From: an uncultured Bacilli bacterium
Lineage (GTDB): Bacteria > Bacillota_I > Bacilli_A > RF39 > UBA660
Assembly (NCBI GenBank): GCA_947623925.1
Contig: CANQID010000008.1
Span: 1 to 43,472, forward strand
DNA: 43,472 nucleotides
Direction: 5' to 3'
Shown here: positions 7,029 through 16,465 of the stretch, one piece after another
How positions within the stretch are numbered: position 1 is the first letter of the stretch
Layout of the letters: the number at the start of each line of letters is the position of its first letter
Notes under the pieces: generated by a model
What the model was told of the DNA's origin: nothing
The model's database searches: none
The model's input: the letters and a program-made list of their open reading frames with translations, nothing else
Translations under genes and position numbers: made by a program

Positions 7029-8534
7029 TTAGAACAACGGAGCAAACAATCTTAAAATAGCTTGCCATAAAGATTTTATAAATCCTGTTTTAACATCACT
7101 ATCATTTAACTGTTTACTAACAGCAAAAGTATCATTGAAATCTTTATGTATATCTTTAATTGCTTTAATATTTTCCATATAAATACCATTTTCAAAATGA
7201 AGATATAAACTTCTATAATCCATATTTATTGTTCCAACTACTGCTCTTACATCATCTGATAAAAATACTTTTGAATGAACAAATCCTTTTGTATACTTAT
7301 AAATCTTTACTCCATTATCATGTAAAACTTTAAAAAATGATACTGTTTGAGTATAAACTATTTTTTTATCAGGAATTCCTGGTACAATTATTCTAACATC
7401 TACTCCCCTTTTAGATGCTCTACAAAGAGAATTAACCATGTCTGTATCGATTATTAAATAAGGTGTCATTATATATAAATAATCTTTAGAACTATTAATC
7501 ATATTAATATATACATCTTCCCCTATTAAATCTCTATGTAAAGGAGTTACTCCATAAGGAATTACATAACCATTACCATTTTTATTATTTTTAAAATCAT
7601 ACTTGAATTTAGTAATGTCATCATCTTCTTTTGTATTAGCGTTCCACAAAGTTAAAAACATAACTGTTAAATTCCAAATAGAATCGCCAACAATTTTAAT
7701 ACCATTATCTTTCCAAATGCCTAATTTACTATTTATATTTATATATTCATCACTTAAATTAACCCCACCAGAGAATGCTACTTTACCATCTATAATAGTC
7801 ATTTTTCTATGATCACGATTATTCATAAATATTCCACCAAATGTACTTAATTTATTAAATGAAATACATTTTATACCATATTTAGCAAGTTGTTTAGAAT
7901 AACTAGTTGAAAGCATTGCGATACTTCCCATGTCATCATACATTATTCTAACATCTACACCTTGTGATGCTTTTTCTTTTAATATGTCTAAAATACCGTT
8001 CCACATAGTTCCTTCATTTATAATGAAATATTCCATAAATATAAATTTTTTCGCCTTTTTAAGTTCTTTTATTAACTCTGGATAGAAAACTTCTCCAAAA
8101 TTATAATAAGTAACATCGTTATTAGTACTTACAAAATAATTGGTTCTATTTACTAAGTATTTAATATTATCTAAGTTCTTATCGTCTATTTCTTTTCTTA
8201 TTTTATCGTCTTGAACTAATAATTTACTATATTTTTTTTCATGTTCAAATATACTTTTTAATAATTTATTTTTAGAATAACTTTTACCTAAAGTGATTAA
8301 TAAAATTGTACCAAATATTGGAAATATCAAAATTAATATTACCCATGGTAAATCATTAGAAAGTCTTGTACTTTCTTTTAAAATACCAAGCACAATTAAC
8401 ACACTTATGATACTATAAAATATTGTTATTATTCCAAGGTATTTATAAAAAAATAACCTTATCATAATTGAAAAACCAAATTGTAAAACAACACCTATTA
8501 AAACTATTAAAACTCTTTTTACTGCATTTAACAT
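7029..8534 (-). CDS. cls: Cardiolipin synthase (phospholipase D family)
   Basis: Membrane enzyme that condenses two phosphatidylglycerol molecules to cardiolipin and glycerol. The 501 residues begin with hydrophobic segments (about 8-50 and 62-83) and carry two phospholipase-D HxKxxxxD motifs: HRKMTIID at 242-249 and HSKVFLSD at 420-427, each followed by the usual G-G/G-T-x-N element (FSGGVNLSDEY, VGTINMDYRS). Length and order match bacterial Cls. AAAGGAG lies 7 nt upstream of ATG 8534. It stands alone downstream of the hsp20 control region; the gap to hsp20 is too small for more than regulatory sequence. Confidence 0.95.
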   Translation of the reverse strand: MLNAVKRVLIVLIGVVLQFGFSIMIRLFFYKYLGIITIFYSIISVLIVLGILKESTRLSNDLPWVILILIFPIFGTILLITLGKSYSKNKLLKSIFEHEKKYSKLLVQDDKIRKEIDDKNLDNIKYLVNRTNYFVSTNNDVTYYNFGEVFYPELIKELKKAKKFIFMEYFIINEGTMWNGILDILKEKASQGVDVRIMYDDMGSIAMLSTSYSKQLAKYGIKCISFNKLSTFGGIFMNNRDHRKMTIIDGKVAFSGGVNLSDEYININSKLGIWKDNGIKIVGDSIWNLTVMFLTLWNANTKEDDDITKFKYDFKNNKNGNGYVIPYGVTPLHRDLIGEDVYINMINSSKDYLYIMTPYLIIDTDMVNSLCRASKRGVDVRIIVPGIPDKKIVYTQTVSFFKVLHDNGVKIYKYTKGFVHSKVFLSDDVRAVVGTINMDYRSLYLHFENGIYMENIKAIKDIHKDFNDTFAVSKQLNDSDVKTGFIKSLWQAILRLFAPLF

Positions 8535-8654
8535 AATATAACTCCTTTAAAACAAATTTTTTTAATATATAATTTTTATTTACACTTTAATTTTACCATT
8601 GTAAATTTTCATAAATACATTATATACCTTTAAAAGTAATTTGAAAATATTATA

Positions 8655-8686
8655 TATAAAAAAATGATTTTAATATTTAAAATCAT
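8655..8686 (-). terminator. Terminator of the left collagen-like gene
   Basis: On the minus strand ATGATTTTA pairs with TAAAATCAT (arms 8664-8672 and 8678-8686) and is followed by TTTTTTTATA. Confidence 0.8.
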
Positions 8687-8695
8687 TTAAAATTA

Positions 8696-10036
8696 TTATT
8701 GAATTTTTTGAACTAAAACACTAACTATTGGAACTGCTAAAGAAGATTCTATAGATAATTGTTCAACTTTAGGACCTGCAACTACAAAAGATGCTGTACC
8801 TGTATTCGTAAGTTCAAACCATTCTGCATTTGGAACATTTACTGTACCATATCCTGTAAGTAAAGATGTAGTTGTACTACTTCCCCAAAGAGAACAACCT
8901 GCATAAACAGTAGGTTCCCCTACTTTTTTTAGTCCAACAGATATAATATTAGGATTAGGTTCATTATTATTTCTTATAGTATGTGCATGAACTATGAAGC
9001 TTACAACATATAATCCAGGTTTTAAAAAAGTGAATGAACTATTTTCAGGACTAAAGTAAAATGCATCATCTGTGTCAAGCATTTCCACTTCAAGTGGGAG
9101 TTGCATACCAGGTTCAATTGTTTTACCATCTGGGAATCCTTCACTAGTTGCTAAAAAAAATGCGGTAGGAATTTTAAGTGGTCCCGGAATTCCTTGTGGA
9201 CCTTGCGCTCCTTGAGGGCCTGCTGGTCCTTGTAATCCCCTTTCTCCCTGCGGACCTGGTATCCCTTGAGGGCCCTGTGCTCCTCTTACTCCTTGTGGGC
9301 CTTCTTCACCTTGTGGACCGGTAGGGCCTGGTATCCCTTGAGGGCCCTGTGCTCCTCTAGGACCTGCTGGACCTGGTGTTCCTTGTTCTCCTTGTGGCCC
9401 TCTAATTACTCCTACATTTTTCCAACTATCATTTTCTTCTGACCAAACATATAAATTAGAATCAACTAAATATGATGCTCCTGGCGTCCCTGTTGGGTGT
9501 GCTGTTTCTAATTGTGAAAATGTATCATAAGAACCTAATATTGTAACACTTGTTCCGTCATTTCCTTTTGCACCTGTATTTCCAATAGGGCCTCTTTCAC
9601 CTGTTGGTCCAGTCGGTCCTTGAGGGCCTACTTCACCTTGTAATCCTCTTTGTCCACGAACTCCTTGCTCACCTTGTGGCCCAGGTTCTCCTTGAATACC
9701 CATTTCTCCTTGTGGACCTTCTACTCCTTGTGGGCCTGTATCTCCTTTAGGGCCTCTAAATGTTCCTACATCTACCCAACCTATTGAATCAGACCATATA
9801 TATATTTCATCACCTACTATATATGAATCACCTAAATTACCTGTTGGATGAGTATTTTCTAATTCTTCCTCGCTTGAAAAAGTTCCCAAAATATTTATTG
9901 AAGGAGCAGGAGCTCCTGTTTCCCCGGTTGGTCCCGTTGGACCAGTTGGCCCTTGAGGGCCCATAACACCAATACAATCTGGTTTACATTTCTTATCTTC
10001 TTCTATCTTTTTCAATGCTCTTTCATAAGTATCCAT
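8696..10036 (-). CDS. BclA-like collagen-repeat surface protein
   Basis: Probable spore-surface (exosporium-type) filament protein. It has 446 residues: a short N-terminal tag [20 protein letters not shown] (1-20) with two cysteines; collagen Gly-X-Y repeats at 25-44, 94-161 and 213-286; two copies of an inserted domain of about 48 residues (46-92 and 163-211) with the pattern HPTGx4SYxVxxxxYxWS ... W..VG; and a C-terminal globular domain (288-446) like the C1q/TNF-type BclA head. There is no signal peptide, as for exosporium proteins placed from the mother-cell cytoplasm. GGGGG lies before ATG 10036. It is divergent to a second, related gene at 10288 sharing the same tag and insert. DNA repeats within the collagen coding region (for example near 9261 and 9342) make it prone to length variation. 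Confidence 0.85.
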   Translation of the reverse strand: MDTYERALKKIEEDKKCKPDCIGVMGPQGPTGPTGPTGETGAPAPSINILGTFSSEEELENTHPTGNLGDSYIVGDEIYIWSDSIGWVDVGTFRGPKGDTGPQGVEGPQGEMGIQGEPGPQGEQGVRGQRGLQGEVGPQGPTGPTGERGPIGNTGAKGNDGTSVTILGSYDTFSQLETAHPTGTPGASYLVDSNLYVWSEENDSWKNVGVIRGPQGEQGTPGPAGPRGAQGPQGIPGPTGPQGEEGPQGVRGAQGPQGIPGPQGERGLQGPAGPQGAQGPQGIPGPLKIPTAFFLATSEGFPDGKTIEPGMQLPLEVEMLDTDDAFYFSPENSSFTFLKPGLYVVSFIVHAHTIRNNNEPNPNIISVGLKKVGEPTVYAGCSLWGSSTTTSLLTGYGTVNVPNAEWFELTNTGTASFVVAGPKVEQLSIESSLAVPIVSVLVQKIQ

Positions 10037-10287
10037 AAATTTCCCCCTATAATATATTATGATACTTATACATACTTAACACCTTTTTGTCATATATAAT
10101 ACTCGATTTTATGATCTTAAAATTTGATTTTTAACTTCATATAAAATTAAAGCAACTATTATAAAATTAATTGTTTCCTAAATAAAATAACAAGTTAAAT
10201 TAAAAAAGCAATTTTTTGTATAAGCAATAAACTACTATCGTTTAACAAATAACATACTATTCATAAAATATGATAAGGAGGTTAACA

Positions 10288-11307
10288 ATGGATACATATG
10301 ATAAAGCTCTTAAAAAAATAGAACATGATAGAAAATGCATACCTGACTGTTTTAATTATATATGTCAAATTTCTAGTCAAACGAATATAGGACCAACAGG
10401 TCCAATTGGTCCTACAGGGCCTACAGGACCTCAAGGTATCCAAGGTATTCAAGGCATCCAAGGAATACAAGGAATTCCTGGAACTAGTGTATCAATAAAA
10501 GGCTCATTTGCCACTATAAATGATTTAATAAACGAGCACCCTATTGGAACACCTTCTGATTCATATTTAGTTGGTGACGATTTGTATGTATGGTCAGATA
10601 ATGAGAATAAATGGATAAATTTAGGAACTATAAGAGGTCCTCAAGGAATACCCGGCCCAATGGGTCTTCAAGGTATTCAAGGTATACAAGGCCCTCAAGG
10701 ATTAGAAGGGCCTACAGGTCCTACAGGGCCTATAGGCGAAGAAGGTCCTCAAGGTGAAATTGGACCAACAGGCCCTCAAGGAATACAAGGACCTCAAGGG
10801 TTAGAAGGTCCAACAGGTCCTCAAGGTGTTCCAGGTCCTAAAGGAGATACAGGCCCTCAGGGGCCAGCATATCCATATTTAATTGCATATGGTGGAAAAT
10901 ATAATAATACAACTGTAACTTTTAATAACTTAAGTATTGGCTATTGGGCACGAATTCCACTTACTACTAACCTACCAAACTTAAATGTAATAGAAGGTGA
11001 AGAAAACAATAATATCGTACTTGTTGAAGGTGGAATTTATGAAATTAACTATTTTGTTAAAGCTTCATGTGATAAACAAGCAACACTTATTTTAATCGTT
11101 GCAAATAACAATGTTAATATACCATCTACTGTTATTTATAAACAAGTAAACCCGAATGAAGAAAATATTTTTAGCTCAAGCACTATTGCAAATTTAGACG
11201 CAAATGATACTCTAGATCTTCAAATATCTGCAACAGAAGATGATGTAACAATTTCACTTGGAAGCGGAATGAATGCTAACTTAATAGTTAAAAAAATAGA
11301 TGAATAA
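10288..11307 (+). CDS. Second BclA-like collagen-repeat protein
   Basis: The start is set at ATG 10288 (MDTYDKALKKIEHDRKC) because AAGGAGG lies 6 nt upstream; an earlier in-frame ATG at 10270 contains that ribosome site. The protein has 339 residues: a Cys-containing N-terminal tag almost identical to that of the divergent neighbour; Gly-X-Y repeats at about 35-65 and 117-203 rich in GPT, GPQ and GIQ; one inserted domain (about 66-115) of the same type (SYLVGDDLYVWSDNENKWIN); and a different, shorter C-terminal beta-type head (204-339). The shared tag and insert indicate duplication with head divergence. It is likely a spore-surface filament made together with its neighbour from the 250-bp divergent control region. 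Confidence 0.85.
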   Translation: MDTYDKALKKIEHDRKCIPDCFNYICQISSQTNIGPTGPIGPTGPTGPQGIQGIQGIQGIQGIPGTSVSIKGSFATINDLINEHPIGTPSDSYLVGDDLYVWSDNENKWINLGTIRGPQGIPGPMGLQGIQGIQGPQGLEGPTGPTGPIGEEGPQGEIGPTGPQGIQGPQGLEGPTGPQGVPGPKGDTGPQGPAYPYLIAYGGKYNNTTVTFNNLSIGYWARIPLTTNLPNLNVIEGEENNNIVLVEGGIYEINYFVKASCDKQATLILIVANNNVNIPSTVIYKQVNPNEENIFSSSTIANLDANDTLDLQISATEDDVTISLGSGMNANLIVKKIDE

Positions 11308-11308
11308 A

Positions 11309-11334
11309 AAGGCTTCAATCTCGAAGTCTTTTTG
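11309..11334 (+). terminator. Terminator of the right collagen-like gene
   Basis: AAGGCTTC (11309-11316) pairs with GAAGTCTT (11323-11330, one G-T pair), then TTTG. The reverse strand also has a T tract, so it may serve both directions. Confidence 0.7.
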
Positions 11335-11374
11335 TATAAGTTAAACATTTAACTAATTTATTAAAAATCTAATA

Positions 11375-12385
11375 TCATTTTCTTACAATAATATTTAATG
11401 GAAATAGTATTTTATTACCTCCAACTATTAAATTTAAAGTAGCCACTTTATTATCAAAATCATAAGTATATGTAAAATCATCTACATCTGATAAATAAAA
11501 ATCAATACAATTATCTAAATCAAAATCATTTTCACAATCATCACTACCTATTGTACTTATAAATAAATCTCTATCTTTAGTAAGACTTGCTATAAAAGAT
11601 TCATTAAAAGTTAATGTTTTTGTAGCTTTAACTGTGGTAGATGAAGATAAAATGAAAGTACAAGTATAAAGTTCAACAGTTTGATTTTCAAATATTATAT
11701 AAGTTCGATATAAAGTTAAGCAACATAATTCCCTTACATTTTTTGCATACAATTTTCCATTAACAAAAAGGTCCCCATTATTTTTAAGAATTAAAATATC
11801 ATCAAAAGGATAAATACATTCAATTTGTTTTATTTGTTCAATTTTTAATTTAGGAAAAACTTGTTTTGGTAACAGAGCACAAACATTCTTAATCATTTCA
11901 TCTTTCAATAAATCTTCTTGATAAATAAGTCTTCGAATAGTTTTTCCATCATACTTAACTTTATTATGTTCTTCATTTGTTTCATAAATTAAATTTTTTT
12001 TACCTTTTATGAAACCATAAATGCAATTATTTTCATTAATTATTTTATCTAAATAAATATGAATAGTAAGATGATGTTTAAATATATAACATTTATCATT
12101 TGAAATATTATAGTCGTTTTCCCATTTAGCAAAAATACCTCGTTCATCTAAATAAAATTCATTATAACTATTTTGAACATGATATACTCTAAGTATACTT
12201 AAGCCTATTTTTTCCGTAAATTCTTTCAATTTATCATAATTTTCATTAAATAAAACATTTTCATAATTTTTAATAAATTTTTTTACATTCTCTTCTGTTC
12301 GATTATATAAATCTTCTTTCGCTTCTAATTGAATATTAAAATATTCACTAAGTACTCTTTTATTTCTAACTATTAATTTCTTCAT
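11375..12385 (-). CDS. Protein of unknown function (337-residue class)
   Basis: I do not recognise this protein. The start is placed at ATG 12385 (MKKLIVRNKRVLSEYFN), which is 8 nt after GAGG; an ATG two codons earlier is too close. It looks soluble: a charged helical N-terminal part (to about 70) and then mostly beta-strand sequence. One segment, DDILILKNNGDLFVNGKLYA, has the look of one blade of an RCC1-type or other beta-propeller repeat, but I cannot count clear repeats. An acidic patch GSDDCENDFDLDNC lies near residue 280. No signal peptide or catalytic motif. It lies between the collagen-like genes and the Xre cassette, with its own ribosome site and about 300 nt of non-coding DNA upstream. 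Confidence 0.75.
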   Translation of the reverse strand: MKKLIVRNKRVLSEYFNIQLEAKEDLYNRTEENVKKFIKNYENVLFNENYDKLKEFTEKIGLSILRVYHVQNSYNEFYLDERGIFAKWENDYNISNDKCYIFKHHLTIHIYLDKIINENNCIYGFIKGKKNLIYETNEEHNKVKYDGKTIRRLIYQEDLLKDEMIKNVCALLPKQVFPKLKIEQIKQIECIYPFDDILILKNNGDLFVNGKLYAKNVRELCCLTLYRTYIIFENQTVELYTCTFILSSSTTVKATKTLTFNESFIASLTKDRDLFISTIGSDDCENDFDLDNCIDFYLSDVDDFTYTYDFDNKVATLNLIVGGNKILFPLNIIVRK

Positions 12386-12691
12386 TTTCATTACCTCTAT
12401 GTTCTAAATAAAATTGTATTTATATATATATTTACTTTTAAAAACTTCATCTATTTTAAGTCATTAATATTTTAATTTCTACATAAAACAACTTGAATTT
12501 TTAGTTTTAAATCATATCACTAAGTAATACATTTAAAACATTCAAATTTTTAATATTCTCTTATATTCTAGAAATCACCTATATGTACTTTACTTCATAA
12601 ATTTTTTTAAGTCTTTTTAGAATACAACTTAAAACTTCTTTTATATTTTCTATAATAAATTATTATAATTACTGAATTTATATTTTTATAT
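12386..12691. other. Gene-free AT-rich spacer
   Basis: No reading frame, hairpin terminator or repeat that I can support. It must carry the promoter of the 337-residue protein and the end of the cassette to the right; neither signal is distinct in sequence this AT-rich. Confidence 0.5.
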
Positions 12692-14206
12692 TCATTTTTC
12701 AATTATAACTTCATACTCATCTTTGTTTAATTTTTTTAAACTTCCTTTTTGAAAGATCATACCACCTAAAAAATCAATAATTCTTGTTCTATTTTTAAGA
12801 TCACTTTTTTCTAAATTAACAATAAATTCATTTTCTAAATTATTTCTTAACTTTTCAATATCTTGATATTTTTCTATTTCTATTTTCATTTTCTTTTTCC
12901 CTTCTTCATTTAAAATATCATTTTTAATGGCATCTTTTCTTTTCTCTAAAATATCATTTATAACAACTAAAGCATCTTTCAATTTCATATTTTTTTGAAA
13001 AATTTTTTTAGGTCGATTATTTTCACAGAAAAATTTCAAATAATTCTTTTGAATAAAATTATCCCATTTAACAAAACTATCTAACCATTCTTTATAGTTT
13101 TGGGCTAATAAATCACTATATTTATTTGCTAATTGATTAAATCCTTCAAGTTGTATTAAATCATTTGGATGATAATAATTATAAATACAAATTAAGAATA
13201 CATAAAAACTATCATCTAATTCATTTTTATTATTAATATCTATTTTTTCTTTACACCATTTTGTTTTTTTATTATTCAAACTTGTATTTTTATTCTTGTT
13301 ATACGGTATTGGTAAAAAATTACCAAAATCATAACATAAGTTTATTGTTTTTTCGATTAATTCTTTTAAATTTTCATCATTATTTATATAATCGTTCATA
13401 TCTTCTAAATTTTTTATTCCATATAAGTTAAACAATATATAAGGGCTAATCATAGTATCCCCACGAATAATAAATTTTTCATCATCTGATACTAATTCCC
13501 ATTTGTGAAGTCCTTTACCTTGCTTTTGTAAATGATATTTTTTATACATATTTTTATACGCAAACTTATAGCCAAGAACAACATTTTTAGAAACATCAAT
13601 ATCAATATTAAGCTTAGTAGCTAAATCTTTATAATAATAAAATTTAACAATTTCATTTTCATTTTTAGGATATTTTGAGTTTGAAATTTCTGCAAATGCT
13701 TTATCAATTAAAAAATAATCATTAGATAGTAAATTCATAATATTACCTTTATTAAGAAAATCTAAAAGTTCTTGCATAAATCCTTGTAAACAAAAGTTGT
13801 CTGCTTGATAACTAGATAGTTGAATATTTTTACTTGCCATTTCAAAACTTTTTTGACAATTCATATTCTTACTAAATAAAGAATATGGGCCATTATTTTT
13901 TATCAAATTTTTTTGAAATGTATAATTTCCATGATAAATATGTATATTTTGAGAATTTAGATCAATATCTTGAGTGTAAAAACATATGCGAAAATTCATT
14001 TCATTATAAATGCCATCAAGCCAAACAAAATCGTATTGATAATCTCCTTTACCATATCCAGAATTATTATCAGAAATTCCTTTGTTAAAAAGAAATATAT
14101 CTTTATAATTTTTTTTAATTTCTTTTATAACAAGCTTTTTATTATTTTTATTTCTTTCAAAAATTTCTTTTTTAAAATCTATAATTTTATAATCTTTAAG
14201 TTCCAT
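12692..14206 (-). CDS. Third gene of Xre cassette, 504 aa, unknown (DUF6994-like half?)
   Basis: No sure family. The N-terminal ~240 residues are low-complexity and lysine/asparagine-rich. The C-terminal half has RGDTMISPYILFNLYGI, a downstream CYDFGNFLPIPYNK, then DSFYVFLICIYNY and WLDSFVKWDNFIQKNYLKFF. That order (GD/SP start, an IPY or FPG-type turn, then a helical end) reminds me of DUF6994 proteins; this is a recollection, not a search. No membrane segment. Its ATG overlaps the TAA of the Xre gene (TAATG) with GGAG 8 nt upstream inside that gene, so translation is coupled. Position as effector of a regulator-controlled cassette is inferred from the operon only. Confidence 0.8.
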   Translation of the reverse strand: MELKDYKIIDFKKEIFERNKNNKKLVIKEIKKNYKDIFLFNKGISDNNSGYGKGDYQYDFVWLDGIYNEMNFRICFYTQDIDLNSQNIHIYHGNYTFQKNLIKNNGPYSLFSKNMNCQKSFEMASKNIQLSSYQADNFCLQGFMQELLDFLNKGNIMNLLSNDYFLIDKAFAEISNSKYPKNENEIVKFYYYKDLATKLNIDIDVSKNVVLGYKFAYKNMYKKYHLQKQGKGLHKWELVSDDEKFIIRGDTMISPYILFNLYGIKNLEDMNDYINNDENLKELIEKTINLCYDFGNFLPIPYNKNKNTSLNNKKTKWCKEKIDINNKNELDDSFYVFLICIYNYYHPNDLIQLEGFNQLANKYSDLLAQNYKEWLDSFVKWDNFIQKNYLKFFCENNRPKKIFQKNMKLKDALVVINDILEKRKDAIKNDILNEEGKKKMKIEIEKYQDIEKLRNNLENEFIVNLEKSDLKNRTRIIDFLGGMIFQKGSLKKLNKDEYEVIIEK

Positions 14207-14898
14207 TAAATCAACTCCATTTTATCATATAATTTTTTATTAATTTCCAATAATAAATATTTAAAATGATTACTTAAAATATTCATTAAATCTATTAAAT
14301 TATCTTTATCATTTATTTCATTTTTGTTTTTAATACTTAAATAAACATTGTAAATATTTCTAAAATTTCTTTCTATATATTCTAAATAAGAGTCATTATT
14401 AAAATATTTTTTAATTTTTTTTAAATCATATTTTTCCTTATTTAATTCTTTTAGAATATCAGAAGATATTTTTAAATATTCTAAATATTTAAAATAATTA
14501 GTAGGTAAATTATCTAAATAATAATTAATAATATTATGATAATTATAATAAAAAGGATGATTGTATTGCTTTAATTTTTCTATAACATTATCGGACAACC
14601 CTATTTCTTGGTATACTTTAACATTATTTGCTTCTATTTCTTTAATGTCATCATTTAGTAAAAAGTCATATGAAATATGTTTTAATTTCTTACTTTTTGA
14701 TGTTTGACAAACTTTAATAATTGTACTTAAAGTTTCAATAGTGGGAGCAATCGTGTTTTTACCATTTATAGCATTAAGAATAGTTGGTTTAGAAATAGAC
14801 GGATTGAAAATACGACAAGCATTTAAGAATTCAGTTTTATTCATACCTAGTTCTTTTAATATATATTTTAATTTATAAGATAACTCACTATTATTCAT
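14206..14898 (-). CDS. Xre-family HTH protein with helical C-terminal domain
   Basis: DNA-binding regulator, probably of its own operon. Residues about 7-65 form a lambda-repressor-like HTH (LKYILKELGMNKTEFLNACR ... SKPTILNAINGKNTIAPTIE), in which the recognition helix follows a longer than usual loop. The rest (about 70-230) is helical, Lys/Asn/Tyr-rich and unfamiliar; it might bind the partner proteins. It overlaps the upstream gene by 8 nt, with GAGGAGG inside that gene, and its stop overlaps the start of the downstream gene. Three overlapping genes with an Xre member are typical of toxin-antitoxin or phage-defence cassettes, which is an inference from layout. Confidence 0.85.
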   Translation of the reverse strand: MNNSELSYKLKYILKELGMNKTEFLNACRIFNPSISKPTILNAINGKNTIAPTIETLSTIIKVCQTSKSKKLKHISYDFLLNDDIKEIEANNVKVYQEIGLSDNVIEKLKQYNHPFYYNYHNIINYYLDNLPTNYFKYLEYLKISSDILKELNKEKYDLKKIKKYFNNDSYLEYIERNFRNIYNVYLSIKNKNEINDKDNLIDLMNILSNHFKYLLLEINKKLYDKMELI

Positions 14899-15340
14899 CG
14901 TATTTTACCTCCTCATTCAATGTTTTAAACAAATTCTTTTTTGATAAAGGAACCGCATATAAGTACCAATTAGAACCAAAATCATAATAAAAACCATGTT
15001 TATTAAATATTTTACTTATTTTATCTGCCACCTTTTCACAATCTGGAACATCATAATAATATAAATATTCACATAATCTACTATCCATAGATAATACTAA
15101 AGTATTAGGATAATAATATTCGAAATAATCTTCTATTTTCATATTTTCTTCTATAAAAATAGGAATATTTCCTAAATTGTAATTACACCTTTCTAAAGAC
15201 ACTTCATAAGTTTTGTTCATGCTATATATAACAACACCATTAGATAATCGTTCATCATAATAATCTTTAGTTTTATATAAATATTTAATTAAATCAAATA
15301 CTAAAGATTTTAAATTACTATTGGAGTAAATATTTTTCAT
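14891..15340 (-). CDS. Small protein, first gene of Xre cassette, unknown
   Basis: I do not recognise this 149-residue protein. It is soluble, rich in Tyr, Asn and Asp, with an alternating alpha/beta look: LVFDLIKYLYKTKDYYDERL near the start, IPIFIEENMKIEDYFEYYYP in the middle and YDFGSNWYLYAVPLSKK near the end. No catalytic signature stands out. AAAGGAG lies 8 nt before ATG 15340 and the start overlaps nothing, so this is the first gene of the three-gene operon (15340 to 12692). The promoter must lie in 15341-15400, next to the terminator of the LysM gene. Confidence 0.75.
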   Translation of the reverse strand: MKNIYSNSNLKSLVFDLIKYLYKTKDYYDERLSNGVVIYSMNKTYEVSLERCNYNLGNIPIFIEENMKIEDYFEYYYPNTLVLSMDSRLCEYLYYYDVPDCEKVADKISKIFNKHGFYYDFGSNWYLYAVPLSKKNLFKTLNEEVKYDE

Positions 15341-15404
15341 TTAAATTTCTCCTTTCAATTTATAATATACTTGAATAATATGCAATTGTAAATATGTTTT
15401 AACT

Positions 15405-15440
15405 CAAAAAAGCAAAAGTAAAGTGCTTTTTACTTTTGCT
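15405..15440 (-). terminator. Terminator of the LysM/peptidoglycan-binding gene
   Basis: On the minus strand a 12-bp stem AGCAAAAGTAAA/TTTACTTTTGCT (arms 15411-15422 and 15429-15440) is followed by TTTTTTG. Confidence 0.85.
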
Positions 15441-15455
15441 TTCATATAAAACTTA

Positions 15456-16400
15456 TTAATTTACCGGTATTTTTAAAACTTGACCTATTTGTAAAATGTC
15501 ACTTGTTAAATTATTTAAATTTTTTATTTCATTTACTGTTGTATTATATTTTCTTGAAATCCCATATAGTGTATCTCCTCTTTGTACTATGTAGTTTATA
15601 TAATTATTACTACTTTTAATTGGAATATTTAATATCTGCCCTATTCTTAATATATCGCTTGTTAAATTATTTAAACTTTTTATTTCGCTTACTGTAGTAT
15701 TATATTTTCTCGCAATTCCATATAATGTATCTCCTGATACTACAGTATACTTAATATAAGTTTCCCCTTCTGTATCCGGTATTTTTAAAACTTGACCTAT
15801 TTGTAAAATGTCACTTGTTAAATTATTTAATTTTTTTATTGCATCTACTGTTGTATTATATCTTTTTGCAATTCCATATAGTGTATCTCCGGCTACCACA
15901 GTATAAGTTAAATTATCATTTTCTTCTTCATTATTAACAACACAATCACTTAAATTTCCATATAAAGAATTAATTAAATTCCAAGTTTTACTTCCTACTA
16001 TACCATCTGATGTTAAACTATTATTAAGTTGAAACCTTTTTACTGCATTTTGCGTTTCTAAATCAAAGTTACCATTTACATCTCCTGTGTAATATAAAAG
16101 TGATTTTAATTTCAGTTGTAAATCAGTTACATAATTACCTGTTGATCCAATACTTAAAGTAGGATAATTACTAATAGGCGCTATAGAAGAAGTATACTCA
16201 TTAATTTTTTCCCAAGTAGCATTATCTACAATCCCACTTTCTTCTATACCAACTTTTTTTTGAAATGCTTTAACACCAATTTCTGTTGAAAGTCCAAAAC
16301 TTCCTGTAATAAGTGCATTATAAAATCCCAATATTTTTAATTTTTCTTGTAATATTTTAACATTATCTCCAAAAGAACCTAACTTTAAATTTTCATACAT
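15456..16400 (-). CDS. Peptidoglycan-binding protein with three LysM domains
   Basis: Cell-wall or spore-cortex binding protein. The start is set at ATG 16400 (MYENLKLG) after GGGTGG; an upstream TTG would include that site. The 314 residues contain two PG_binding_1 domains (about 5-65 and 82-150; GFYNALITGSFGLSTE, TGDVNGNFDLETQNAVKRFQ) and three LysM domains (about 167-210, 220-262, 269-313), each with Y-x-V-x-x-G-D-T-L-Y-G-I-(A/S)-(K/R)-(K/R)-Y-N-T-T. There is no signal peptide, membrane segment or catalytic domain, which fits a spore-coat or cortex-associated protein assembled from inside the mother cell. It is divergent to the SleC-like gene with a shared 65-bp control region, suggesting joint sporulation expression. 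LysM 1 and 3 are nearly identical at DNA level. Confidence 0.9.
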   Translation of the reverse strand: MYENLKLGSFGDNVKILQEKLKILGFYNALITGSFGLSTEIGVKAFQKKVGIEESGIVDNATWEKINEYTSSIAPISNYPTLSIGSTGNYVTDLQLKLKSLLYYTGDVNGNFDLETQNAVKRFQLNNSLTSDGIVGSKTWNLINSLYGNLSDCVVNNEEENDNLTYTVVAGDTLYGIAKRYNTTVDAIKKLNNLTSDILQIGQVLKIPDTEGETYIKYTVVSGDTLYGIARKYNTTVSEIKSLNNLTSDILRIGQILNIPIKSSNNYINYIVQRGDTLYGISRKYNTTVNEIKNLNNLTSDILQIGQVLKIPVN

Positions 16401-16465
16401 TATACCACCCAATCAATCATATTCATTTAATTATTAAATATTAATATAATTAAATGAGGTGAATT

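Noticed and set aside
9180-9420. Regular short repeats as a CRISPR array
   Set aside because: They are Gly-X-Y codon repeats inside a collagen-like reading frame with no unique spacers; no CRISPR array or cas gene is seen in the window.
10053-10270. Sporulation sigma-K -10 boxes (CATANNNTA) before both collagen-like genes
   Set aside because: Exact matches occur at 10053-10061 (minus) and 10262-10270 (plus), but they lie so close to the ribosome sites that transcripts would start inside or next to them; in AT-rich DNA chance matches are frequent.
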